A stretch of 61,326 bases of DNA from CAZHBA01 sp964530225 (lineage in GTDB: Bacteria; Pseudomonadota; Alphaproteobacteria; UBA6615): positions 1 to 61,326 of the forward strand of contig CAZHBA010000092.1 in assembly GCA_964530225.1 (NCBI GenBank). The letters are read 5' to 3'. Position 1 is the stretch's first letter; every line of letters begins with the position of its first letter. Made by a program: the position numbers and the translations under genes. Below, in pieces: positions 52,971-61,326 of this stretch. The notes under the pieces were generated by a model. It ran no database searches and was not told the DNA's origin. It was given only the letters and a program-made list of their open reading frames with translations.

Positions 52971-55199
52971 ATGGCAAAAGCCGCATCCGTCGGCGCCGTT
53001 CGCAAGGAGCCGTTCAAGGACGCCCTGAGTGAGCGCTATCTGAATTACGCCATCTCGACGATCATGGCGCGCTCGTTGCCCGACGTGCGCGATGGCCTGA
53101 AACCGGTGCACCGCCGTTTGCTGTACGCCATGCGTCAATTGCGCCTGGACCCCGAGCAGGGATTCAAAAAATGCGCCCGCGTCGTCGGAGATGTCATGGG
53201 TAAGTTCCATCCCCACGGCGATCAGGCAATTTACGACGCGCTGGTGCGGTTGGCACAGGAATTTGCCGTGCGCTACCCGCTGGTCGACGGCCAGGGAAAC
53301 TTCGGCAACGTCGATGGCGATAACGCCGCGGCCATGCGCTACACCGAAGCGCGCATGACCGAGGTCTCCGTGGCGCTGCTCGACGGTATCGACGAGAACG
53401 CCATAGACTTTCGCGATACCTACGACGGCGAGGGCTTGGAACCGGTCGTTTTGCCGGCTAATTTCCCTAATCTGTTGGCTAACGGCGCTACAGGAATCGC
53501 TGTTGGCATGGCGTCGAGCATCCCGCCCCATAATGTCGGCGAGATCTGCGATGCGCTCCTTCACTTGTTGAAAACACCGAAGACAACCGTCGGCAAGTTG
53601 GTCGACCTGATGCCGGGTCCAGATTTCCCGACCGGTGGCGAACTGGTCGAGGACCGCGAGAGCATCGTCGAGGCCTATGAAACGGGTCGCGGAAGTTTTC
53701 GCGTACGAGCCAAATGGCAGGTCGAGGATCTGGGCCGTGGGCAATACCAGATTGTCGTTACCGAAATTCCCTACCAAGTACAAAAGTCGCGGCTAATCGA
53801 GCGTATCGCTGATCTTCTGCAGGCGAAGAAATTAGCTATGCTGGTCGATGTACGCGATGAATCGGCGGAGGATATTCGCCTAATCCTCGAACCGAAAAGT
53901 CGCAATGTGGAGCCGGTGGTGTTGATAGAGAGCCTGTTTCGTCAAACCGAACTGGAAACGCGCTTTGGGCTAAATATGAACGTTCTGGACGCCGACCAGA
54001 CGCCACGCGTGATGTCCTTGCGCGAGGTGCTGCAGGCGTTCCTTGATCACCGCCACGATGTACTGGTTCGGCGCAGCAAATTTCGCCTCAATAAAATTGC
54101 CGATCGCCTAGAAGTCCTGCACGGCTACATGATCGTCTACCTCAACCTCGACGAGGTCATTCGAATCATTCGCGAGGAAGACGATGCAAAAAAGGTGCTG
54201 AAAAAGAAGTGGAAGCTGACCGATGGCCAAGTCGACGCAATCTTAAATATGCGTTTGCGGGCATTGCGCCGGCTGGAAGAGATCGCCATCCAAGAGGAAA
54301 TTGGCGATCTCGAAGACGAACAGAAGTCGCTGAGCGGGCTGCTGAAGGACCGCAAGAAACGTCTCGCACAGCTCGCCGATAAGATAGGTGAAATCAGGAA
54401 AAAATTTGGAGCTAAGACGGAGCTCGGTCGCCGCAGGACGACGATCAACGATGCACCCGAGCGGGTCATAGTGCCGGTTGAAGCGATTATCGAGCGGGAG
54501 CAGGTCACCGTCGTTTGTTCGCTGAAGGGTTGGGTGCGAACCATTAAAGGCCAAAATGTCGACGAGTCGATGCTGAAAAACAAAGAAGGCGATGCCGGCC
54601 GGTTTATCGTTACAGCGGAGACCACGGATAAGCTGGTGGTGTTCGCCACTAATGGGCGTTTCTACACTGTCGGTGTTGATAAGCTCCCTGGCGGGCGCGG
54701 CAACGGCGAGCCGCTGAGCCTGATGGTAGACTTGGGTAACGACGCCGATATAGTCCAGATCCTGGTCCACCAGCCCAACCGCAAATTGTTCGTCGCTTCC
54801 GGTGATGGGCGGGGCTTTATTGTGCCGGAGGTCGATGTCGCGGCACAAACGCGGACCGGCAAGCAGGTTTTGAGTGTCAGTGGCGATGTTGAGGCGCAAG
54901 CCTGTACCGTTGCTGACGGTGACCATGCCGCGGTGATCGGTGATAACCGCAAGCTGCTCATCTTTCCGCTGTCCGAGCTACCTGAAATGTCGCGGGGCCG
55001 GGGCGTCAAGCTACAAAATTACAAAGATGGCGGCCTGCGTGACGCCATGATCTTCACACTGAAGGACGGCCTTACGGTGCGCATCGGCGGGCGCCATCGC
55101 ACTTTCGAGAAGGCGGAGCTCACCGACTGGATAGGCAAACGATCGCAAGCCGGCCGGCTGCCACCGCAAGGGTTTCCACGCTCCAATACCTTTTCGTAA
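52971..55199 (+). CDS. parC: DNA topoisomerase IV subunit A
   Basis: Decatenates daughter chromosomes. 742 residues. The catalytic tyrosine is Y124 in AAMRYTEARM. The breakage-reunion domain includes VMGKFHPHGDQAIYDALVRL, where the position of the fluoroquinolone-sensitivity serine (E. coli S80) is Q85. Coiled-coil arms lie around 400-480 (LRRLEEIAIQEEIGDLEDEQ) and a beta-pinwheel C-terminal domain follows. It is shorter than GyrA and so is assigned to ParC. The ATG has GAGGAG upstream. Confidence 0.92.
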   Translation: MAKAASVGAVRKEPFKDALSERYLNYAISTIMARSLPDVRDGLKPVHRRLLYAMRQLRLDPEQGFKKCARVVGDVMGKFHPHGDQAIYDALVRLAQEFAVRYPLVDGQGNFGNVDGDNAAAMRYTEARMTEVSVALLDGIDENAIDFRDTYDGEGLEPVVLPANFPNLLANGATGIAVGMASSIPPHNVGEICDALLHLLKTPKTTVGKLVDLMPGPDFPTGGELVEDRESIVEAYETGRGSFRVRAKWQVEDLGRGQYQIVVTEIPYQVQKSRLIERIADLLQAKKLAMLVDVRDESAEDIRLILEPKSRNVEPVVLIESLFRQTELETRFGLNMNVLDADQTPRVMSLREVLQAFLDHRHDVLVRRSKFRLNKIADRLEVLHGYMIVYLNLDEVIRIIREEDDAKKVLKKKWKLTDGQVDAILNMRLRALRRLEEIAIQEEIGDLEDEQKSLSGLLKDRKKRLAQLADKIGEIRKKFGAKTELGRRRTTINDAPERVIVPVEAIIEREQVTVVCSLKGWVRTIKGQNVDESMLKNKEGDAGRFIVTAETTDKLVVFATNGRFYTVGVDKLPGGRGNGEPLSLMVDLGNDADIVQILVHQPNRKLFVASGDGRGFIVPEVDVAAQTRTGKQVLSVSGDVEAQACTVADGDHAAVIGDNRKLLIFPLSELPEMSRGRGVKLQNYKDGGLRDAMIFTLKDGLTVRIGGRHRTFEKAELTDWIGKRSQAGRLPPQGFPRSNTFS

Positions 55200-55300
55200 T
55201 AGGGCCTCGTGATATGCCGACAATTTGTTCCAGTGAAACGGAAGTGTTAACAACGTGCCGCAAGTCATCGAACGGGTGACTGAACTACGGGAGAATGGAC

Positions 55301-55951
55301 ATGACAGTAAGCGCACAACCGCAGCCTACGACATTAGCCGGCGTTCTGTGGCCGGATAGAGTATCGCCAACGACAACACAGGCGCTGCGGGCGGTTGTCC
55401 TTGCTGTTTTGGGGAGCCTGTTCGTCGCGATTACCGCTCAAATTCAGGTGCCCTTGTGGCCGGTGCCGGTAACAGGACAGACCTTCGGCGTTCTCGTTGT
55501 TGGATTGGTATTGGGCTGGCGACTCGGCGTGGCCTCTTTGCTGCTCTATATCACCGAGGGAGTCGCTGGCCTTCCGGTGTTCGCAAAATTTGCTGCCGGA
55601 CCAGCAGTGATGGCCGGGCCGACGGGTGGTTACATCGTCGGCTTCGTTCTGGCCGCGGCGATTGTTGGCTACTTAGCCCAGCGCGGCTGGGACCGCAACG
55701 CTTGGCGCACGGCAATCGCGATGCTGTTAGGAAACGTTGCTATCTACGTTCCGGGCTTGATTTGGCTGGGCATGTTTTACGCCGGACCGGGCGCACAATA
55801 CGTCGCCAATACCGGCGCAACAACGGTAGCGGGTGCTGCAATCGCAGGCGGTTTAACGCCGTTCCTGCTGGGAGATGCGCTAAAACTAGCGCTGGCCGCG
55901 GCGCTGTTACCGGTTACGTGGCGGCTGGTTGCGGGCCGTATTCGGCCGTAG
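55301..55951 (+). CDS. bioY: Biotin transporter BioY
   Basis: S-component of the biotin uptake ECF transporter or a solitary biotin carrier. 216 residues from ATG 55301, chosen because GGGAG lies 7 bases upstream; ATG 55295 is too close to it. Six hydrophobic segments, with the family motif VPVTGQTFGVLVVGL and the FAAGPAVMAGPTGGY-type turn. No bioM or bioN gene is next to it. Confidence 0.93.
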   Translation: MTVSAQPQPTTLAGVLWPDRVSPTTTQALRAVVLAVLGSLFVAITAQIQVPLWPVPVTGQTFGVLVVGLVLGWRLGVASLLLYITEGVAGLPVFAKFAAGPAVMAGPTGGYIVGFVLAAAIVGYLAQRGWDRNAWRTAIAMLLGNVAIYVPGLIWLGMFYAGPGAQYVANTGATTVAGAAIAGGLTPFLLGDALKLALAAALLPVTWRLVAGRIRP

Positions 55952-55957
55952 CTTCGA

Positions 55958-58624
55958 TTAGAAGTTCAGCGAAATATCGCGGTGGTGCGAGCGGCAAACG
56001 GCGACGCTTCTTGCGATGCTAGAAGGTAGTCGTTCTTGCAGGCGAATACCGATTGAATTTTTGATCGCATCGTTGTAACTGGCCAGCCTGGCGGACAACT
56101 CACCGGCGGCGCGTTCACGCCAAGTGACTTCGGTTTTATACAGAGTAATAGCGTCGGCAACGAACTTAACCGTTTTTTTGCGGCCCTTGCCGTTCGGCTT
56201 CAAGGCCCGATCGCCTTTAGTCAGCAACGAGCTAATCGAACTCGTGTCCGGCGCCGCCTCGCGGAGAGATTTGCGAGCTGCTTTCAGGGCCGCTTTTACT
56301 TCTTTGACGGGATTGTTCTGTGCGATCACTTTGAGCGCTTCGATCTCGCCGGAGATTGCCGATAGAGAGCCGCCTTTTTGGGCCAACGTCAATATCTCCT
56401 GTACCGGCTTATAAGCCCGGTCGACGTTTTGACGGTAATCTCGCCGGGCCTTAGTCTCAGCCTTTAATAGGCCGACAAATTGTTTACGCTTGTCCTTCCA
56501 ACTGTCTGGAATGCCGGCCTCCAACGCCACCTTCGTTGTTTCTAAATCAGCTATGTTGTTTTCTAACTCCTCAATCTTAGCGGGCGGTGTTGCGTTACGC
56601 CGTTTGAGACGGTTGAGAATATTTTCAAGGTCTTCCATCTTTTCGGCGATGTCTCGGGCATTTTCTTGCAAGCGTCGCACCTCTCTATGCAAGGGTCGGT
56701 ACGCGATGGCCGCTTGTGCGACGTTATCCGCGGCGGTGCGTACATTGGTCACTAAATCGAACGTGTCCAACGCGAGATTGAAGCTTCTGGCCAATTCTTT
56801 CTGCCGCTTTTCGGGCAGATAGCTGATGTCGAGCCGCATGGCGCTTTGAATTTGCGATTGCAGGGCATCGCCGGTCTCGTCGTAGACGGCAAAAACATGC
56901 TGCTCTAGACATTGCTGCAGACGTGGGTTTTTCGGTGGCGGCGCGGTATCGGAGGTAAGGAACGACTGGTTGGGAAGGAAGTTTACCAAGCTTGGAAAAG
57001 TGCCGACGATACCGAGGCCGACGAGTTGCAAAAGAATAAAGGCAATAACGCCGCGGTAGATGTCCAGGGTTTTGACCTCCACCGGGGCGACGCCACGAAG
57101 ATAGAACAGGGCGAACCCGAACGGTGGCGTCAAGAACGAGGTTTGCATGTTGACGCCGATCATCACGCCCAGCCACACAGCGGTAATGTTGGCCGCTGGG
57201 TCGGATAACAGAATCGGGGCGACGATAGGTACGACGACGACGGCTATTTCGATAAAATCGAGGAAAAAGCCGAGAAAAAAGATCACTGCCATAACGACAA
57301 TGAACTGGGCCCAAAAGCCACCCGGTAATCCGGTCAGAAACTCCTTTACCAGTATTTCGCCGCCGAAGCTGCGGAATGCTGCGGTCAGCATAGCCGCGCC
57401 GAGGAGGATTATGAAAACCATCGAGGTCGTCTTGGCAGTTTCCACCATAACGCCCTTTAAAGTGTCGTCGATTTTTATCGTCCGCCAGCCGCTCCACGCG
57501 ACCGCAGCGAGCAGGCCAATGACCGCGATGACTGCCAACGTGACCCCGATCGCGTTTTCTCGCGAACTAATGTTTTTAACGTTGAGATCGAATTGGCCGA
57601 TCAGGACCAGAATGACGACGAGCGACAGGATGGCGATTATCGCCGGCGTAAAAGCATTTCGCTTGCCTTCCATGAGGCGGTAGCCGGCCATGACCATGGC
57701 GCCTATGGCGCCGATAGCGCCGGCCTGATTGACCGTCGCGATGCCGAGGATAATCGAACCGAGAACCGCCAGGATTAGCGCCAAAGGCGGGACCAGGGCG
57801 AGGACGACCCGAAACGCGAAACGCAGGTCGTACTTACCTTCCGTGGGAACCGCCGGTGCCATTTTTGGCCGAGTCAGTGCTGTAAACAAAATGTAAGCAA
57901 CATACAGCCCCACCAGAACCAAGCCTGGTGCCATGGCGCCTAGGAACATATCGCCCGCACTGGTTGACGTGATGCCGAACTCGGACGGTAGTACCGACTG
58001 TCCAGTTGCATTTTTATAATTGATTTGCCGTAGCGTGCCGGCCTGATCGGTTGCATTGGATAGCTGGTCGGCGAGAATAATCAGGACGATCGATGGCGGG
58101 ATGATTTGCCCTAAAGTGCCGGACGCGGCAATTGTTCCGGCGGCAAGGGATTTGGAATAATTGTTGCGCAACATCGCCGGCAATGAGATCAGGCCCATGG
58201 CAACGACCGTGGCTCCGAGGATGCCCGTGGTGGCGGCGAGTAGTGCGCCGACCAGGACGACCGAAATACCCAAACCACCGGGAATGGGGCCGAAGAGCTG
58301 CGCCATGGTAACCAAAAGATCCTCGGCGATCTTCGAGCGCTGCAGCATAATGCCCATAAACACGAACAGTGGAACGGCGATGAGAGTGTCGCGCTCGACT
58401 TCCCAATAAACCCCACGGAAATTGGTAACGCCGGCGGTGAGCCATTGCACAGGCCCGTCCTGGGCGAAATAGGCGCTGACATCGCCGGCGAGTACGGTGC
58501 CGGCCAGAGATGCAATACCAATCGTCAATATAGCCGATCCTGGCAGCGCAAAAGCGACGGGAAACCCGACAGCCAGGGCGCCTGCCATGGTTAGGACGAG
58601 AAGGGCTAAGAAAAAGAGTTCCAT
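55958..58624 (-). CDS. TRAP transporter large permease with long coiled-coil C-terminal domain
   Basis: DctM-type ion-coupled importer subunit. 888 residues; members of the long class usually end near 600. Residues 1-548 are membrane segments with GTLGQIIPPSIVLIILADQL (168-187) and the late PPFGFALFYLRGVAP. Residues about 560-888 form a soluble, Lys/Glu-rich domain with coiled-coil heptads around 640-705 (EKMEDLENILNRLKRR, IEELENNIADLETTK). The domain reads in one frame with no break and ends at a natural stop 6 bases from bioY. A fusion or lineage-specific extension is likely. It is the last gene of the dctP-dctQ-dctM order. Confidence 0.88.
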   Translation of the reverse strand: MELFFLALLVLTMAGALAVGFPVAFALPGSAILTIGIASLAGTVLAGDVSAYFAQDGPVQWLTAGVTNFRGVYWEVERDTLIAVPLFVFMGIMLQRSKIAEDLLVTMAQLFGPIPGGLGISVVLVGALLAATTGILGATVVAMGLISLPAMLRNNYSKSLAAGTIAASGTLGQIIPPSIVLIILADQLSNATDQAGTLRQINYKNATGQSVLPSEFGITSTSAGDMFLGAMAPGLVLVGLYVAYILFTALTRPKMAPAVPTEGKYDLRFAFRVVLALVPPLALILAVLGSIILGIATVNQAGAIGAIGAMVMAGYRLMEGKRNAFTPAIIAILSLVVILVLIGQFDLNVKNISSRENAIGVTLAVIAVIGLLAAVAWSGWRTIKIDDTLKGVMVETAKTTSMVFIILLGAAMLTAAFRSFGGEILVKEFLTGLPGGFWAQFIVVMAVIFFLGFFLDFIEIAVVVVPIVAPILLSDPAANITAVWLGVMIGVNMQTSFLTPPFGFALFYLRGVAPVEVKTLDIYRGVIAFILLQLVGLGIVGTFPSLVNFLPNQSFLTSDTAPPPKNPRLQQCLEQHVFAVYDETGDALQSQIQSAMRLDISYLPEKRQKELARSFNLALDTFDLVTNVRTAADNVAQAAIAYRPLHREVRRLQENARDIAEKMEDLENILNRLKRRNATPPAKIEELENNIADLETTKVALEAGIPDSWKDKRKQFVGLLKAETKARRDYRQNVDRAYKPVQEILTLAQKGGSLSAISGEIEALKVIAQNNPVKEVKAALKAARKSLREAAPDTSSISSLLTKGDRALKPNGKGRKKTVKFVADAITLYKTEVTWRERAAGELSARLASYNDAIKNSIGIRLQERLPSSIARSVAVCRSHHRDISLNF

Positions 58625-58650
58625 TATCTTGTCAACCGCCGTTCGCTGAT

Positions 58651-59694
58651 TTAAAGGTCGGCTATGTCGGCAGAGTTATGGCCATTAGGTTCGCCGCGCA
58701 ATACGGCGACGTTAGACAGGAAATAGCTGGTAAACTGCACCATCATCGACAGGGCGTAGACTGCCAGAAATCCTGCCATTAGATACTTCACGTACAATCC
58801 GAATCCGGCCTGTGTAGTCTCGAAGGCGAGCAGCGGGCTGTTGATAACGGTTGCCTTGCTCCACATTCCCAAAGTTAGAACTATCCAGCACAGCGGAATG
58901 CCAAGCAAAATCGAGCCAAGGGCATTAGTCCTTGCCTTGCCGCGTTCGCTGAACCCGGTGTAGAGCACGTCGACGCGCACATGCGCCTCTTCGATGAGCG
59001 TATAGGCGCTGGCGAAGAGGAATAGTGCTGCATACCAAAATCGGACGAGGTCGCCCATAAATGCCTGCTCATAGGAAAAAATGAAGCGAACGATGACGAT
59101 CTGGAACTCGGCTAGAACCACCAGCAGGGCCAGCCAGATAAATCCGAGCGCGCGCACGAAATAAGCGATCACCAGCGAAATAAGAATTAACGGGTAGTGG
59201 ACGTAGGTTCCACGCCACCGCGATTGCCCTAGTAGTTTGGCGAGTTCGTCACCGAACAGCGCGGGCAGAAAATTCTCGACTCGGAGGAATGAAATAACGC
59301 TATCGACAAGACCGATGAGCAGTACCGACCAAAACGCTACGCGGATGATGTAGGACGCCATCGCTGACAGTTTTTCGGCGTCGACGCGCAACGGGCGATC
59401 GCGTGTTACGAGAACAAAGCCAACGACAAGAACGACAATGATCAGATAGCTCGCCAATTGGAACCATCCGAGCGATACGTCTACGGCGACCAGCGGCCTT
59501 TGCGGCGACTCTACGCCAAACCAGCCTTGATGGGCAAAGAAGTTGACGATGCCTGGCCAGTCGCGCCAGTAGATAAGATAGTTATTCACTAGGAACGTCA
59601 ACGCGATTGCAACGATTGCCAGCGCGACAGCGCGGACTGCCAAGTCCACGTTACCAACTTTCCACGACCGGGTCTCCAGCGCTGTTGCGGTCAT
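58651..59694 (-). CDS. TRAP transporter small permease, extended DctQ-like subunit
   Basis: Small membrane subunit of the TRAP importer. 347 residues from ATG 59694, far longer than classic DctQ (about 160). It has about eight hydrophobic segments, with RFIFSYEQAFMGDLVRFWYA and the signature region LIEEAHVRVDVLYTGFSERG that matches the DctQ EEAxVRVDVL motif near residue 220. The N-terminal half is an additional membrane region. Such long forms accompany the 600-residue DctM class. It lies 26 bases before the large subunit. Confidence 0.85.
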   Translation of the reverse strand: MTATALETRSWKVGNVDLAVRAVALAIVAIALTFLVNNYLIYWRDWPGIVNFFAHQGWFGVESPQRPLVAVDVSLGWFQLASYLIIVVLVVGFVLVTRDRPLRVDAEKLSAMASYIIRVAFWSVLLIGLVDSVISFLRVENFLPALFGDELAKLLGQSRWRGTYVHYPLILISLVIAYFVRALGFIWLALLVVLAEFQIVIVRFIFSYEQAFMGDLVRFWYAALFLFASAYTLIEEAHVRVDVLYTGFSERGKARTNALGSILLGIPLCWIVLTLGMWSKATVINSPLLAFETTQAGFGLYVKYLMAGFLAVYALSMMVQFTSYFLSNVAVLRGEPNGHNSADIADL

Positions 59695-59796
59695 CTCTTT
59701 GGCGCCCAATCTACGCCCATCAAGAAAGGTTTCTCACGCGTCTTGAATACAACGGGAGATCCAGCATTCAGTAAGTCACGATCTGTTAGTGATATG

Positions 59797-59824
59797 GAAA
59801 GCGGAGCCCTGGGGCTCCGCTTTC
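59797..59824 (-). terminator. Intercistronic hairpin between dctP and dctQ
   Basis: A perfect 12-bp stem GAAAGCGGAGCC/GGCTCCGCTTTC closes a CTGG/CCAG loop, 28 bases after the dctP stop. There is only a short T-stretch in the arm, so it is likely an attenuator or mRNA-stabilising element rather than a full terminator. It would let the receptor be made in excess over the membrane subunits. Confidence 0.55.
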
Positions 59825-59851
59825 TCAGTCGTCTGGCTCTTCGGCTCCGTA

Positions 59852-60952
59852 CTACAGACCAAGAACGCGGTTGCGCTGGCGCAGATAAGCAACGTCGGAG
59901 ATATTCGTCCAAGCACCGGTTTCCGCACGCGCTTTCAGGAAACTCTCATGGATCTTGCTGGCGAGAGGACTATGACCGCGAACCTCTTCGAACACATCAT
60001 TGGCCGCTTTGCCGAAGCTGTCGTAGGTCTCGTCGTTGAACTCGCGCAATTGCACGCCTTGATCCTCGATTAGCGTCTTGAGCGAGGAACCACTTTTGGC
60101 GTTGTACTCGGACATCAGGATGTCATTTTCCGCTGCCGAAGTAGCTTCGATCATGATCTTATCGCCTTTCGACAATTTGCCCCAGAAGGAGGCATTCATG
60201 CCGAGTGCCAACATCGAACCGGGCTCGTGCATACCCGGGAAGTAGTAGTACTTGGCGGCTTCATAGAACTTCATGAAGCTGTCGTTCCACGGGCCGACCC
60301 ACTCGGTAGCGTCAATGGCGCCAGAGACGAGGTTTTCGTAAATCTGGCCACCCGGCAGGGAAACCGGTGAAGCGCCTAGCTTGGCCATGACGTCGCCACC
60401 AAGACCAGGAATACGCATCTTCAGACCTTTGAGGTCGTCCGCGCTATTGATTTCCTTATTGAACCAACCGCCCATCTGGACGCCGGTGTTGCCGCAACGA
60501 ACGGACTTAAGACCGAATTGACCAGCAAGTTCGTCCCAGAGCTCCTGGCCGCCACCGAACTGGATCCAGGCATTTATTTCGGTGTACGTGAGGCCGAAGG
60601 GAACCGAGGTGAAATAAGCCCAACCGGGATGCTTGCCTTTCCAATAGTAATCGGCTGCATGGTAAGCCTGGGCGTTACCCGAGGCGACTTCGTCGAACGA
60701 GTCGAACGCGCCAACACGCTCGCCGGCGGCGAAGTACTGCACCTGGATGCGGCCTTCCGACATGTCGGCGAGGCGTTTGGCAAAACGCTGAGCGCCGGTA
60801 CCCAAGCCGGGGAAGTCGCGTGGCCATGTGGTGACCATGGCGAATTCGACACGCTCTTGAGCGAGCGCCGGTTTCGGGAAATTCGATGCCGCTAACGCTG
60901 CACCGCCGACACCCGCCAAACCGGCAGTTTTGATAAATTTACGTCGTTCCAT
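59852..60952 (-). CDS. dctP: TRAP transporter solute-binding protein, DctP family (TakP-like)
   Basis: Periplasmic receptor of the TRAP importer. 366 residues with a Tat-type leader (MERRKFIKTAGLAGVGGAAL, RR-x-F-I-K) and cleavage after ALA. Family markers: GRIQVQYFAAGERVGAFDSF, LKGLKMRIPGLGGDVMAKLG and the ligand-coordinating Arg in KMRIPG. The overall layout with WVGPWNDSFMKFYE resembles TakP (2-oxo acid) and mannitol/chloroaromatic receptors. Its ATG has GGGAGAAAG upstream. A perfect TATAAT at 61005 is the probable -10. Confidence 0.93.
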   Translation of the reverse strand: MERRKFIKTAGLAGVGGAALAASNFPKPALAQERVEFAMVTTWPRDFPGLGTGAQRFAKRLADMSEGRIQVQYFAAGERVGAFDSFDEVASGNAQAYHAADYYWKGKHPGWAYFTSVPFGLTYTEINAWIQFGGGQELWDELAGQFGLKSVRCGNTGVQMGGWFNKEINSADDLKGLKMRIPGLGGDVMAKLGASPVSLPGGQIYENLVSGAIDATEWVGPWNDSFMKFYEAAKYYYFPGMHEPGSMLALGMNASFWGKLSKGDKIMIEATSAAENDILMSEYNAKSGSSLKTLIEDQGVQLREFNDETYDSFGKAANDVFEEVRGHSPLASKIHESFLKARAETGAWTNISDVAYLRQRNRVLGL

Positions 60953-61326
60953 GACTTTCTCCCTTACTTAACTTATCGTTGTTTTAGACACCCCCGATAC
61001 GCGCATTATAAAATACTATGACGCAACGGTACCTTTAGCGTCGCATGGACATTACCGAATTGTGATCAATCAAATTTCCCGCACCATATGACAGCTTCTT
61101 AATTTGGGCAACACTACCAATCCTAGACGAAAGTATGACCGCTTTTTACTATCGTTGCGACAGTATATTGCTTATTAGTCATATTAACCGACATTTCCCA
61201 GATAACCTCCAGAACAGTGGCAATTGTAGACAATCTCGACTACCGAAGGAAGAAGCTTCGCTCTGCGGCCATCCGATAGTCCCGACTTGGTGATATGGTC
61301 GTCGTCGGAAGCCAACTTGACCAATT
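60953..61326. other. Region upstream of dctP, no gene supported
   Basis: Contains the dctP ribosome-binding site and probable -10 box. The last 130 bases include a minus-strand open stretch running in from the right edge (LVKLASDDDHITKSG...), too short and featureless to call. Confidence 0.5.
61005..61010 (-). promoter_or_regulatory. Candidate -10 element of the dctP operon
   Basis: A perfect TATAAT on the minus strand lies 52 bases upstream of the dctP ATG. No convincing -35 box was found. Confidence 0.45.

Noticed and set aside
52938..53783. 281-codon minus-strand open frame inside parC
   Set aside because: It is a high-GC shadow of parC; it lacks any family signature, and parC shows full conservation of motifs in its own frame. 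The same holds for the long antisense frames at 23454-23969, 54243-54926, 57147-57683 and 331-885.
55456..56022. 188-codon plus-strand frame across bioY and the TRAP gene end
   Set aside because: It runs out of frame over bioY and over the antisense of the permease tail, with an Arg/Gly-rich translation typical of frame-shifted high-GC DNA.
1..61326. rRNA, tRNA, CRISPR arrays, insertion sequences, prophage
   Set aside because: No cloverleaf-like tRNA ends, spaced direct repeats, transposase or integrase motifs, or phage structural genes were recognised.
61196..61326. Gene entering from the right edge on the minus strand
   Set aside because: The open stretch is about 45 codons with no recognisable motif and no ribosome-binding or family evidence.

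Overview
The window is a high-GC stretch of a Gram-negative chromosome, best explained as an alphaproteobacterium of Rhodospirillales type. The lineage call rests on gene content: a MipZ division-site ATPase, the block spoT-pdxJ-acpS-lepB-rnc-era-recO-parC, the order aroQ-accB-accC-aat next to DUF2155, MlaD and an NDUFA12 homologue, a B12-dependent ribonucleotide reductase, and abundant TctABC and TRAP solute transport. No species can be named from sequence alone.

Layout. 1-4501 (minus) is a tripartite tricarboxylate transporter operon: GlcG/HbpS-like protein, TctC, TctB, TctA and an edge-truncated Gfo/Idh/MocA oxidoreductase. 4563-13460 is accessory metabolism (PanE-like reductase, glutamine synthetase-like ligase, 2OG-Fe(II) oxygenase, acyl-CoA synthetase, DUF3179 protein) mixed with several decayed genes and two copies of a palindromic repeat. 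13584-21832 holds a molybdopterin oxidoreductase, mipZ, a VWA protein, a membrane J-domain protein and the sugar-nucleotide genes galU-ugd-pgm. 21833-27604 contains a LuxA-like (LLM) relic, a compact micro-ORF transcription unit, MaoC, a D,D-carboxypeptidase, a broken lipoprotein gene, a four-domain rhodanese and an esterase. 27669-31368 carries a phasin with three operator-like repeats, then clpS-clpA. 31372-37926 (minus) has a GNAT/FemAB-like protein, a CDF transporter, RidA and nrdJ. 38283-42912 has the NDUFA12 homologue, two tandem MlaD genes, DUF2155, aat, accC, accB and aroQ. 43003-45005 holds MarR, a fumarylacetoacetase-family relic, a uracil-DNA glycosylase and an NYN protein. 45173-55199 is the core block folK-rpoZ-spoT-pdxJ-acpS-lepB-rnc-era-recO-parC. 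55301-60952 ends with bioY and a TRAP operon whose large permease has an unusual C-terminal domain of about 330 residues.

Functional links. clpS, clpA and aat together supply an adaptor, an unfoldase and an N-terminal Leu/Phe transferase for the bacterial N-degron route. accB/accC (biotin-dependent) and bioY (biotin uptake) share a cofactor. galU, ugd and pgm together feed UDP-glucose, UDP-glucuronate and hexose-1-phosphates to envelope polysaccharides.

The most striking window-wide feature is gene decay. At least eight loci, all between intact genes, carry in-frame stops, frameshifts or deletions of recognisable families. Stops of all three types are used, so codon reassignment does not explain them. 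No rRNA, tRNA, CRISPR array, insertion sequence or prophage was seen.
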